A DNA stretch of 64,000 nucleotides from an uncultured Spirochaetaceae bacterium (GTDB lineage: Bacteria; Spirochaetota; Spirochaetia; Sphaerochaetales; Sphaerochaetaceae). Of this stretch, positions 8,233 through 16,224 are shown in pieces (the stretch's first letter is position 1; every line of letters begins with the position of its first letter). The stretch covers positions 62,001-126,000 of the forward strand of contig CALXLH010000014.1 of assembly GCA_944389145.1 (NCBI GenBank), given 5' to 3'. The notes under the pieces were generated by a model. The model was given only the letters and a program-made list of their open reading frames with translations, was not told the origin of the DNA and did no database searches. Position numbers and translations under genes: made by a program.

Positions 8233-9047
8233 AGCATCCGTCTCCTTATCTCCTTCATGACAGGGTAAAGCTCTATGCCAAGGCGGCGCTCCCTTCCATG
8301 ACGCTTCGATTCGGCTATCGCATAGGTGGCGATCGCCGTGGCGTGGGAGACAGAACCGAAGAAGCTCTCCCCACGCAGCACGAGCGCGAATAGCACGGAG
8401 GCAAAGAGATCTCCTGAGCCTGGATATGAGACGCCGAGATCATCATATTGGAATATCCTCTTCTCATCCCCATCCCAGGCCACATTCCCGAGCCCTCCAG
8501 CCAGGAGAGGGATGGATGTTATCACGCCACGGCCAGGGCCCAATGAGCGAAGCACATCGACAAGGTCCTTTATATCGCCCTGTCCAAGCTTCCTGAGCCC
8601 GTCCTCAAGACCGGTAAGGATCATCGCCTCGGTGAGATTGGGCGTTATGATATCCGCCTTGCGCACAAGGCGGGCCATGCGTTCGGCATGGGACCGCGTC
8701 ACCGTCTGATAGAGCTCCCCCCCATCACCCATCACAGGATCGACGAGCTTCAGCCCCTCCTGCCTCCCGACAATCCTCATCACGGCATCAACCTCACTCT
8801 CAGAGGAGAGGAACCCTGTATAGACGCCATCGAACGTAACGCCGAGGCCCTCAAGGCGGGAAGCGATATCGGTCATCTCATGCTCCCTGTCCTCGATGTA
8901 TATATCGTCAAAGCCATCCGTCTGCGTCGATAGTATCGCCGTAGGTATGACCGCAGCCTCGACCCCCAGGGCCTCCATCACCGGCAGCACGACGGTGAGG
9001 GATGACTTTGAATAGCATGAGAGGTCATGCAGGGCAAGGGCAGTCAT
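8229..9047 (-). CDS. Pyridoxal/pyridoxamine kinase-like protein (ribokinase superfamily)
   Basis: A 272-residue ribokinase-fold kinase close to PdxY/PdxK. Evidence: ALHDLSCYSKSSLTVVLPVM at the N-terminus, VDPVMGDGGELY in the middle (the DPVMGD motif of B6-vitamer kinases), ITPNLTEAMILTG, and SYPGSGDLFASVL near the C-terminus with the G-x-G-D catalytic base. It likely phosphorylates pyridoxal or pyridoxamine to supply PLP. It starts with ATG overlapping the hexokinase stop (TGATG), and its own stop overlaps the nucleosidase start, so the genes are translationally coupled. Confidence 0.82.
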   Translation of the reverse strand: MTALALHDLSCYSKSSLTVVLPVMEALGVEAAVIPTAILSTQTDGFDDIYIEDREHEMTDIASRLEGLGVTFDGVYTGFLSSESEVDAVMRIVGRQEGLKLVDPVMGDGGELYQTVTRSHAERMARLVRKADIITPNLTEAMILTGLEDGLRKLGQGDIKDLVDVLRSLGPGRGVITSIPLLAGGLGNVAWDGDEKRIFQYDDLGVSYPGSGDLFASVLFALVLRGESFFGSVSHATAIATYAIAESKRHGRERRLGIELYPVMKEIRRRML

Positions 9048-10339
9048 CAGATCGCGAGTCCTGCGATCGCGGCACCGAGCGTAGGCGAATTATCTATATT
9101 GACTATCCTGAAGTAGCGGCCATGCTTCTTCTCCAGGATCCTGTCAAGATAGAGGCGCGTATAGAACTCAAGGAACTCAGTCTTATAGAAGGTGGTTCCA
9201 TCAGCATTTATGATTACAGGATTCCTTGGCTCAAGGCCGGCCCCTGACTTGATTATCGCGGCAGAGAGATTGATTGCCGTGAGCTTTCCCGCCCTTTCGA
9301 TGATCGACTTGAGGATACGGTAGAGCGCGGTGGCATCGCCTTCATCATCACCGACGCACCTGACAAGGTCATAGCCTGGATTGTGGCACATTTCCAGATA
9401 GTGGCTCATGCGCGTGGTATTCAATGGCTCGATCTGCCTGTATCTCTCGGCAAAGGCCTGGGAAAGGACGCCCTCCTCTATCGCCTTTTCGATGACGAAT
9501 GCTGAGAACGGACCAAGGTATGCACCGGATATCTTCTTCTCAAGCCAATACTTATCTGGATCCTTGGTCGTCTTGAGGAACGCCTCATCCAAGTCCCCGA
9601 GAGAGATTCTGAGACACCCGGACTCAACGTTTATTATCTCCTTGCCTTCTCCCTTGCGTCCAACCTTCCTGATATTCTCCAGCTTCTCCGCATACGCAGT
9701 GTTGGTTCCTGTGCCAAGGATGAAGCCTACATATGAAGAGGCGTTATCCGGGCATTCGGCAATGGCCGCCAGGAGCGTCGCGACGGTATCATTTACAACC
9801 GCGACACGCTTTCTCGAGACATCATGGCCCCTCTCTCCAAGGACCCTGAGAAGGTTCTCTCCGAGCCTCTGCCCGATTACCTCCGGAGCCTTGATCTCCT
9901 TCGAGAAGACAAGAGGGATGCCATCATGATCAGGCGTTATCTCTGCCGCATATGAGAAGCAGAAGCCTATGCGGTCGCTCTTATCTATCAGGCGCTCGAC
10001 ATTATCCGCGAGGATGGAGAAGAACTCATCCTTCGATACCTCCTCCTTCACTCCCGGCATCCCGACCTTACGGAAATCGGAGATCTGCGGACGGCGATCC
10101 GCATCGAACGAGACAAGGCAGGTACGGAAATTCGTGCCGCCGGCATCGAGGACTATGACGCTCTCTCCCGGACGCACCGAGATATCAGACGAGACATACG
10201 TGGCGATCATGGCAAGGGAGCTATCCTCGCCATCGAGCCCCTTCTCCATCTCAGAGAGGAAGAATGAAAGCACATTATCATCATCCACGCATGACGCGAG
10301 AAGCGAATGCCGCTCAAGAAAACTACCGACCTTATCCAC
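9047..10339 (-). CDS. Hexokinase, eukaryotic-type family
   Basis: ATP-dependent glucose/hexose kinase, the entry step of glycolysis. The protein belongs to the hexokinase family seen in eukaryotes and spirochaetes rather than bacterial GlcK. Phosphate-loop LDAGGTNFRT, catalytic-region VAVVNDTVATLL with the general-base aspartate, and ATP-site GFILGTGTNTAY are visible. Start: the first possible codon is a TTG at 10345 with GGAGG touching it, but a GTG at 10337-10339 has the same GGAGG six bases upstream, so I use the GTG (430 residues). It sits between an exported protein gene and the pyridoxal kinase-like gene in a tight operon. Confidence 0.9.
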   Translation of the reverse strand: MDKVGSFLERHSLLASCVDDDNVLSFFLSEMEKGLDGEDSSLAMIATYVSSDISVRPGESVIVLDAGGTNFRTCLVSFDADRRPQISDFRKVGMPGVKEEVSKDEFFSILADNVERLIDKSDRIGFCFSYAAEITPDHDGIPLVFSKEIKAPEVIGQRLGENLLRVLGERGHDVSRKRVAVVNDTVATLLAAIAECPDNASSYVGFILGTGTNTAYAEKLENIRKVGRKGEGKEIINVESGCLRISLGDLDEAFLKTTKDPDKYWLEKKISGAYLGPFSAFVIEKAIEEGVLSQAFAERYRQIEPLNTTRMSHYLEMCHNPGYDLVRCVGDDEGDATALYRILKSIIERAGKLTAINLSAAIIKSGAGLEPRNPVIINADGTTFYKTEFLEFYTRLYLDRILEKKHGRYFRIVNIDNSPTLGAAIAGLAI

Positions 10340-10341
10340 GA

Positions 10342-10926
10342 TCAACCTCCAACGACAGGGATGGGAAGAGAGATATCGGGAGCTACATAACTCGCCCCGT
10401 TTATCATCACATCCTCCGTCCTGATAGTAATATCACCCTCATTTCGAGTAACGCTGAAATCACCTTCGATCACCATGCTGTCAGGAAAGAGCGTACCGGT
10501 TATCAGCATCGACACCGATACGGCTATCTGCTCCCCCGGGACAAGACGCACGACCCCATCCAGGATGATATCCCCTTCCTTGATATCCGAAGGAACGGCA
10601 TCGGACTCCCATCCAAGCGCGGATGTGAGCATGGATAGCATCGAATCAAGGTAATCCGACCGGTCTCCGCTGGAAAAGAAACGAAGCGATGGCCAGTACG
10701 AAGCGACGTCTGAACGCACGAATGATATGCTATCAGGTCCTCCCCATGCGCCATCGGCTACCGTAACCCCTTGAAGCGACACCCTCGGATCGCTGCTGGC
10801 GGAAAGGAGCGCAGATGCCACCCCGCTGCACACCCCCTCGACAGCATAAGACACTCCCGGATCTACTGCATGCAAAGAGCAACAGATGATTGCGGACATC
10901 GCAAGCGCCAACGCTTTCCTAATCAT
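10342..10926 (-). CDS. Exported protein of unknown function
   Basis: A 194-residue protein I do not recognise. It has a signal peptide (MIRKALALAMSAIICCSLHA, cleavage near residue 20) and a beta-rich remainder: VSLQGVTVADGAWGG, GEQIAVSVSMLITG, SMVIEGDFSVTRNEGDITI. The end is hydrophobic, IPVVGG. It is probably periplasmic or on the envelope. The start has GGAGG six bases upstream. It is the first gene of the operon that continues with hexokinase, so coregulation with sugar phosphorylation is possible, but the sequence does not give a role. Confidence 0.6.
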   Translation of the reverse strand: MIRKALALAMSAIICCSLHAVDPGVSYAVEGVCSGVASALLSASSDPRVSLQGVTVADGAWGGPDSISFVRSDVASYWPSLRFFSSGDRSDYLDSMLSMLTSALGWESDAVPSDIKEGDIILDGVVRLVPGEQIAVSVSMLITGTLFPDSMVIEGDFSVTRNEGDITIRTEDVMINGASYVAPDISLPIPVVGG

Positions 10927-10984
10927 CTGGATCCTCCAACATAATGGAGATTCTAGCAGTCCTTATTGCCAGCTTCAACCTATT

Positions 10985-12262
10985 TCAGCGAGCGCTGCTG
11001 CGATAAGCCTCTATCTCCGCGCCGGCATCCTTCTCATCCACCTTCGCCAGAAGGACTCCCCCTACGATGAACAGGATGATGAGCGAGAGTATGCCATACC
11101 GCTGTTCGCCGGTAATCAGCGAAACCACTCCGATGAGAAGAGGACCTATGATGGCCGCGAACTTCCCAAGCATGTTGAAGAAGCCATAGAACTCGGACGA
11201 ATGCTCTGTCGGGATAAGCCTGGAATAGTATGAGCGCGAAAGGGCCTGTATGCCGCCCTGGAAGAGGCCTATGCAGCATGCAAGGAGATAGAAGTGTATC
11301 TCCTTCGTCATGAAGAACCCAAGGACGGCAATCACCGAATAGCCGCCGACAGCGACCAGAAGCGCCTTCCTGATGCCTATCTTATGCCCGAACATGTTGT
11401 AGAGTATCGCGGAGGGGAATGCGACGAACTGGGTTATCAGCAAGGCCACGATCATGCTCTCCGAGGAGAAGCCTATCGCGGTACCATAATCGGTTGCCAT
11501 CCTTATGATGGTGTCTACCCCATCGATATAACACCAGTAGGCTACGAGGAAAAGTCCGGTGTTGCGAAGCCTTCCCAAGGCACCGAGCGTACGCCTGATC
11601 TGCGAGAATCCGTCACGCACGGCCGCAGACAGCGAAAGCCTCTCACCCTGCGGCTCCTTGACGAAGATGATCAGCGGAATGGAGAAGACAGCCCACCAGA
11701 TGCCGACCATGAGATAAGAGACCTTGACAGCAACCACTCCGTCAGCAAGGCCGAAGGTGGAGGGGCTTATGTACATCAGCACGTTGAGGAGGAACAGCAG
11801 CCCTCCTCCTATATATCCGAGCCCGTACCCGAGGGAGGAGACGAAATCCACGCGCTTCTCGGACGCAACGGACGGCAGCAGCGAATCATAGAGCGTGTTG
11901 GCTCCGGCGAATCCGACGTTCGCTATGATATACACCATCATCGCGACAGGCCACATCCCTACCGAGATGAAGGAAAGCGTCGCAGTCATCAGCGCACCGA
12001 GGAAGGCGAAGAAGATAAGGAGCCTCTTGCGGTAGCTGCCCCTGTCCGCGATGGCTCCCAGGACTGGAGCCAAAGCAGCGACGACGAGACTCTCTATGGA
12101 GTTTCCCAGTCCGAGGAAGAACGTAGTCTCAGCGCTTGATCCGGCAGACCAGTACTGAGAGAAGAAGATCGGGAAGAATGCCGCCATGACGGTGGTGGCA
12201 AACGCGCTGTTCGCCCAGTCATAGAAAGCCCAGGCTATTATTTCCTTCTTAGAATCCTGCAT
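10985..12262 (-). CDS. MFS transporter, UMF1/Atg22-like
   Basis: A 425-residue integral membrane transporter with about 12 hydrophobic segments. The N-terminal AWAFYDWANSAFATTVMAAF is the hallmark of the UMF1 family related to yeast vacuolar effluxer Atg22. A charged cytoplasmic loop lies in the middle (KEPQGERLSLSAAVRDG). Substrates of bacterial members are not established; amino-acid or small-solute efflux is the family guess. I start at the ATG of MQDSKKE; an in-frame TTG 12 bases upstream is an alternative. No Shine-Dalgarno is visible. It appears monocistronic. Confidence 0.8.
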   Translation of the reverse strand: MQDSKKEIIAWAFYDWANSAFATTVMAAFFPIFFSQYWSAGSSAETTFFLGLGNSIESLVVAALAPVLGAIADRGSYRKRLLIFFAFLGALMTATLSFISVGMWPVAMMVYIIANVGFAGANTLYDSLLPSVASEKRVDFVSSLGYGLGYIGGGLLFLLNVLMYISPSTFGLADGVVAVKVSYLMVGIWWAVFSIPLIIFVKEPQGERLSLSAAVRDGFSQIRRTLGALGRLRNTGLFLVAYWCYIDGVDTIIRMATDYGTAIGFSSESMIVALLITQFVAFPSAILYNMFGHKIGIRKALLVAVGGYSVIAVLGFFMTKEIHFYLLACCIGLFQGGIQALSRSYYSRLIPTEHSSEFYGFFNMLGKFAAIIGPLLIGVVSLITGEQRYGILSLIILFIVGGVLLAKVDEKDAGAEIEAYRSSAR

Positions 12263-12377
12263 TGCATATCGCAATCTATAACAAATCAGGAGGCCTTGTC
12301 AGTCATCTTGATGTTAATTCGGGGAAAAGACCGGCAATACCGTTTCCCTTATGCATTTCCGGCGGTATATTCAGGAT

Positions 12378-12803
12378 ATGAAGATAGCAGCTACATATTC
12401 AATGGAAGACGGAAGCGTATTCCAGCATTTCGGAAGGACAGAATCGTTCAGGATCTACACGATAGATGACGGAAAGGTGACAGGAAGCGAGACAGTATCG
12501 GCAGCTGAGACAGGCGGACACTCCGCACTTGCGCCGTTCCTGATGGAGAAAGGCGTGGAGGTACTCATCTGCGGAGGGCTCGGAGGAGGCGCGAGGGCCG
12601 CGCTGCAGAGCCTCGGCATCAAGGTCTATCCTGGAGTCTCCGGCAGTGCTGACAAGGCTGCAGAGGCCTTCGCGTCAGGCACTCTCGAATATGACGAGGA
12701 TGCATCGTGCCACCACCATGACGGAGAACATCAGTGCCATGGCCATGGAGAAGGCCATGAATGCGGACACGGCGGCGGAGAGGGCCATCACTGCTGCCAT
12801 TGA
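12378..12803 (+). CDS. Dinitrogenase iron-molybdenum cofactor (DNF) domain protein with His/Cys-rich tail
   Basis: A 141-residue protein. Residues 1 to ~105 form a NifX/NifB-type DNF domain: MKIAATYSMEDGSVFQHFGR, then GVEVLICGGLGGGARAAL and GIKVYPGVSG. Standalone family members bind iron-sulfur or iron-molybdenum clusters or act as small accessory proteins. The last ~35 residues are mostly His, Cys, Gly and Glu, in HxH and CH repeats, and almost certainly bind a metal such as nickel or zinc. The start is the ATG at the domain's first residue. A 6-base inverted repeat ATACCG/CGGTAT (12337-12342, 12363-12368) precedes it. No nitrogenase gene is present. Confidence 0.82.
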   Translation: MKIAATYSMEDGSVFQHFGRTESFRIYTIDDGKVTGSETVSAAETGGHSALAPFLMEKGVEVLICGGLGGGARAALQSLGIKVYPGVSGSADKAAEAFASGTLEYDEDASCHHHDGEHQCHGHGEGHECGHGGGEGHHCCH

Positions 12804-12810
12804 CCGAGGC

Positions 12811-12840
12811 AGGCTCCACCGGCATCTGCTGATGGAGCCT
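12811..12840 (+). terminator. Stem-loop terminator after the DNF gene
   Basis: AGGCTCCA and TGGAGCCT form a perfect 8-base stem with a 14-base loop, starting 7 bases after the DNF stop codon. The downstream T content is modest (TATCTGATTC). The position supports a terminator that isolates sbcB. Confidence 0.6.
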
Positions 12841-12883
12841 TATCTGATTCTCCATACTCATTTAATCATTTTCGCAAAAGAGC

Positions 12884-12889
12884 TATCAT
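12884..12889 (+). promoter_or_regulatory. -10 element of sbcB (leaderless-type)
   Basis: TATCAT lies exactly 6 bases before the sbcB ATG, which has no Shine-Dalgarno. Local context GCTATCATCCT is the same as before the patatin ATG. The -35 is weak (TTTAAT, 17-base spacer). Predicted transcription start is the A of the ATG. Confidence 0.45.
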
Positions 12890-12895
12890 CCTCAT

Positions 12896-14290
12896 ATGAA
12901 GACTTTTCTCTGGTATGACCTTGAGACATTCGGCCTGAACCCGCGGTACGACAGGATAGCGCAGGCTGCATGCATCCGTACGGATATGGATCTGAACATC
13001 ATAGGCGAGCCATTGCTGCTTTACTGCAGGCTTTCCCCTGACTACCTCCCCTCTCCCGAATCCTGCCTCATAACAGGCATAACGCCCCAGAAGGTGAATG
13101 CGGAAGGCATGGTAGAGGCAGAGTTCATCAAGCGTCTGAGAGAGGAGTTCATGGTTCCAAGCACCATCACCACAGGCTATAACAGCATAGGATTCGATGA
13201 TGAGGTGATACGCTCCACGCTATACAGGAATCTATACGATCCATTTGATAGGGAATATCTCAACGGCTGCTCGCGCTGGGACATCATAAACCTGGTAAGG
13301 GCTACCCATGACCTGAGGCCGGATGGCATCACGTTCACCACGCTCAACGAGGAGACGGGAGCCCCATCCTTCCGCCTTACCGACCTTACGGCCGAGAACC
13401 ATATAGAGCAGGAAGGGGCGCATGACGCGCTCGTTGACGTCTATGCGACGATCGCGATCGCACGCCTGATAAAGGAAAGGCAGCCAAACCTCTTCAAGTG
13501 GGCACTTGAGCATAGGACGAGGAGGGAGATATCCACGGCCATCGACGTGCTCACGCATAAGCCGTTCCTGAACACGCAGCCGATGTTCGTATCGGAAAAG
13601 GGAAACACAAGGCCTCTCCTGCCCCTCTTCTACGAGACAGAGAAGAGCGCCGCCCTCTACTGCTTCGATCTCACCCATGAGATTCCAACCGATCCGAGCG
13701 GGACGTATCAGGAGACAGGCATCGTACGGCTCATGATCAACCGTTCTCCATTCGTCGCACCTATCTCGGTGCTGGATGAGGAGAGCGAGCGGCGTCTGGG
13801 ATTCACGCAGAGGGAGATCATCCGCAAGGCAGGCATGGCGATAGCCGCACCTGCACTCTCAAAGAAGGCGATACTGGGAGCGAGGGAGGAGATCAAGGAA
13901 GGAGAGCTGGATCCGGATCTCTCGATATACCAGGGCTTCCCATCCGATCATGATAAGGGCGTCATGGCTTCCATAAGGGCGCTTCGTCCCGAAGACAGGC
14001 TGAAGAAGGGAGAGCATCTCTTCGACAACCCGAAGTACCACAAGATCCTCTGGAGGCAGGTCGCAAGGAACTGGCCTGAGGCACTTAGCGAGAAGGACAG
14101 GGAGAGCTGGAGGAACTTCTGCGCGCTCCGTCTCCTCAATCCACCGGCGGACAAGGCCCTTACATATGAGCTTTACATGCGCACGATCGAGGAGAAGCTC
14201 AATTCGCTGGACACGAACGCGAAGGAGAAGATGATCCTTCTCCGGCTGAGGGAATACGGCGAGGAGCTATATGACAGGATACTCAGATGA
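12896..14290 (+). CDS. sbcB: Exodeoxyribonuclease I
   Basis: A 3'-5' single-strand DNA exonuclease of the DEDDh family used in recombination and mismatch repair. DLET at residues 8-11 supplies the first acidic pair, YNSIGFDDE the second region, and HDALVD the catalytic His176 and Asp181. The C-terminal half carries the ExoI-specific SH3-like and helical regions (KKAILGAREEIKEGE and onward). Length 464 is close to the Escherichia coli enzyme. It is separated from the DNF gene by a terminator and followed after 51 bases by prfA. Confidence 0.93.
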   Translation: MKTFLWYDLETFGLNPRYDRIAQAACIRTDMDLNIIGEPLLLYCRLSPDYLPSPESCLITGITPQKVNAEGMVEAEFIKRLREEFMVPSTITTGYNSIGFDDEVIRSTLYRNLYDPFDREYLNGCSRWDIINLVRATHDLRPDGITFTTLNEETGAPSFRLTDLTAENHIEQEGAHDALVDVYATIAIARLIKERQPNLFKWALEHRTRREISTAIDVLTHKPFLNTQPMFVSEKGNTRPLLPLFYETEKSAALYCFDLTHEIPTDPSGTYQETGIVRLMINRSPFVAPISVLDEESERRLGFTQREIIRKAGMAIAAPALSKKAILGAREEIKEGELDPDLSIYQGFPSDHDKGVMASIRALRPEDRLKKGEHLFDNPKYHKILWRQVARNWPEALSEKDRESWRNFCALRLLNPPADKALTYELYMRTIEEKLNSLDTNAKEKMILLRLREYGEELYDRILR

Positions 14291-14341
14291 AGGCTTTGAA
14301 AGAGACAGCCTCCGTTGATATACTCCCCTCTGAGGTAGAGA

Positions 14342-15406
14342 ATGCTTGAGAAACTTCCAGAATACAGAACGCAGCTTGAGGATATAGACAGCCGCCTCTC
14401 TTCGCCGGAGGTACTCTCCGACATGAAGAAGTATAAGGAGCTGATGCAGGAGAGATCCCATCTCGCTCCTGTCATAGAGAAGATGGAGGAGATGATCACG
14501 ATCCGCAGCGAGATCGAAGGCTCCAGGGAGATGCTCAAGGAAGAGAGCGACGCAGAGCTCATAGAGATGGCGAAGGAAGATATCGCAGAGCTTGAGAAGC
14601 GCTATGAGGAGGCAGAGAAGGAATGCAGGATGCTCCTTATACCTCCAGATCCTCTTGAAGGCAAGAACATCATCATGGAGATCAGGGCCGGGACAGGAGG
14701 CGATGAGGCTTCCCTCTTCGCTCAGGACATCTTCAGGATGTACTCCCGATATGCGGAGAAGAAGCACTGGAAGATAGAGATAATGAGCCAGAGCGAATCA
14801 GGCATCGGAGGGCTGAAGGAGATCGTGCTTTCGATATCAGGGAAGGACGTCTACGGCTCTCTCCGCTTCGAATCAGGAGTACACAGGGTTCAGCGCGTTC
14901 CGGAAACGGAATCAGGAGGACGCATACATACGTCGGCAATCACCGTGGCGGTCCTTCCCGAGGCGGAAGAGACGGATATAGAGATACGTCAGGAAGACCT
15001 AAGGATCGATGTCATGAGGGCAGGAGGCCCTGGCGGCCAGTGTGTCAACACGACCGACAGCGCCGTACGCATAACCCACATCCCTACGGGGATAGTCGTC
15101 ATCTGCCAGGATGAGAAATCCCAGATAAAGAACAGGGCTAAGGCGATGAGGGTACTCAGGGCAAGGCTCTATGAGGCAGAGGAAGCGAAGAAGCAGAAGG
15201 AAAGGGCCGATGCGCGTAAGAGCCAGGTAGGAAGCGGAGACCGATCCGAACGCATACGCACATACAACTTCCCGCAGAACAGGGTCACGGACCACCGCAT
15301 CAACCTCACGCTCTACAAGCTCGATCTCGTGATGGAAGGAGAGCTTGATGAGATCATCGATGCCCTGAAGCTGGCGGCCGGCGAAGAGGCGCTCAAGGAA
15401 GCGTGA
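14342..15406 (+). CDS. prfA: Peptide chain release factor 1
   Basis: Recognises UAA and UAG and triggers peptidyl-tRNA hydrolysis. The GGQ catalytic motif is at residues 231-233 within [15 protein letters not shown]. The codon-recognition tripeptide is PET (in [16 protein letters not shown]), matching the PxT of RF1 and not the SPF of RF2. Length 354 is normal. The start has GAGG six bases upstream. It overlaps prmC as GTGA, so the factor and the methylase that modifies its GGQ glutamine are translationally coupled. Confidence 0.96.
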   Translation: MLEKLPEYRTQLEDIDSRLSSPEVLSDMKKYKELMQERSHLAPVIEKMEEMITIRSEIEGSREMLKEESDAELIEMAKEDIAELEKRYEEAEKECRMLLIPPDPLEGKNIIMEIRAGTGGDEASLFAQDIFRMYSRYAEKKHWKIEIMSQSESGIGGLKEIVLSISGKDVYGSLRFESGVHRVQRVPETESGGRIHTSAITVAVLPEAEETDIEIRQEDLRIDVMRAGGPGGQCVNTTDSAVRITHIPTGIVVICQDEKSQIKNRAKAMRVLRARLYEAEEAKKQKERADARKSQVGSGDRSERIRTYNFPQNRVTDHRINLTLYKLDLVMEGELDEIIDALKLAAGEEALKEA

Positions 15407-16224
15407 GGGTACGGGAGCTCAAGAGGGAGCTGCTTGAGAAGATCGATAGCCTGGACGCGAGGATCATCATACGCATCGCGACCGGGCTCGATGATATCCA
15501 TCAGATAACCGAGGCCGATGCAGATCTCATCGACAGCGAGGCGGCAATGGCCAGGAAGCTCATGGAAAGGCGCCTTGCAGGAACACCGATGGCATACATA
15601 ACCGGCGAAAAGGAGTTCTATGGACTGCCATTCCATGTCACGGAGGATGTTCTGATCCCACGCCCCGATACGGAGACGCTCGTGGATGTCGTGCTAGGAT
15701 ATGCCAGGCGATATGCAGATCCACGGATCCTGGATCTCTGTACCGGCAGCGGCGCGATAGCGACCGCCATCGCCTGCTCGCTCGGCTCCCCTGTCGCCAT
15801 GTCCGATATCTCCGAAAAGGCACTTGCAATAGCCGCATGCAACTATGAGAGTAACACAGGGACAAGGCCCGATGCGCGCCTCGGCTCTCTCTTCGAACCG
15901 TGGGCAGGAGAGCGCTTTGATATCATAGCGACAAATCCGCCATATCTTACGCAGTCCTGGTACGAGGAGACAGATAAGGATGTCAAGGCAGAGCCATCCC
16001 TCGCGCTTCTGGGAGGAGATGATGACGGGCTGGGAATCATACGCTCCATAATCTCGCTTTCTCCGGAATATCTTAATGAAGGCGGCGTCCTTGCCATAGA
16101 GTGCGACTATCGGCAGGCAGAGAGCTGTGCTAGAATACTCAGAAACGAAGGTTTCTCTGAGATAGCCGTAGCGAAGGACGCTGCTGGAAAGGAACGGGTG
16201 GTTCATGGAACAAGACTTTCCTAA
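15403..16224 (+). CDS. prmC: Release factor glutamine methyltransferase
   Basis: Methylates the glutamine of the release-factor GGQ motif using S-adenosylmethionine. The Rossmann motif [14 protein letters not shown] follows an N-terminal helical domain, and the catalytic NPPY is present in [10 protein letters not shown]. Its start is a GTG overlapping the prfA stop. Length 273 is typical. Its end overlaps the rel gene by 20 bases, so the three genes form one translation and stringent-response operon. Confidence 0.94.
   Translation: MRVRELKRELLEKIDSLDARIIIRIATGLDDIHQITEADADLIDSEAAMARKLMERRLAGTPMAYITGEKEFYGLPFHVTEDVLIPRPDTETLVDVVLGYARRYADPRILDLCTGSGAIATAIACSLGSPVAMSDISEKALAIAACNYESNTGTRPDARLGSLFEPWAGERFDIIATNPPYLTQSWYEETDKDVKAEPSLALLGGDDDGLGIIRSIISLSPEYLNEGGVLAIECDYRQAESCARILRNEGFSEIAVAKDAAGKERVVHGTRLS

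Noticed and set aside
11294-12139. 281-codon plus-strand open frame
   Set aside because: It is antisense to the MFS transporter; the composition is hydrophilic and repetitive as expected from the complement of helices.
12378-12803. Nitrogenase-related locus
   Set aside because: The DNF domain alone does not imply nitrogen fixation; no nif structural or assembly genes are nearby.
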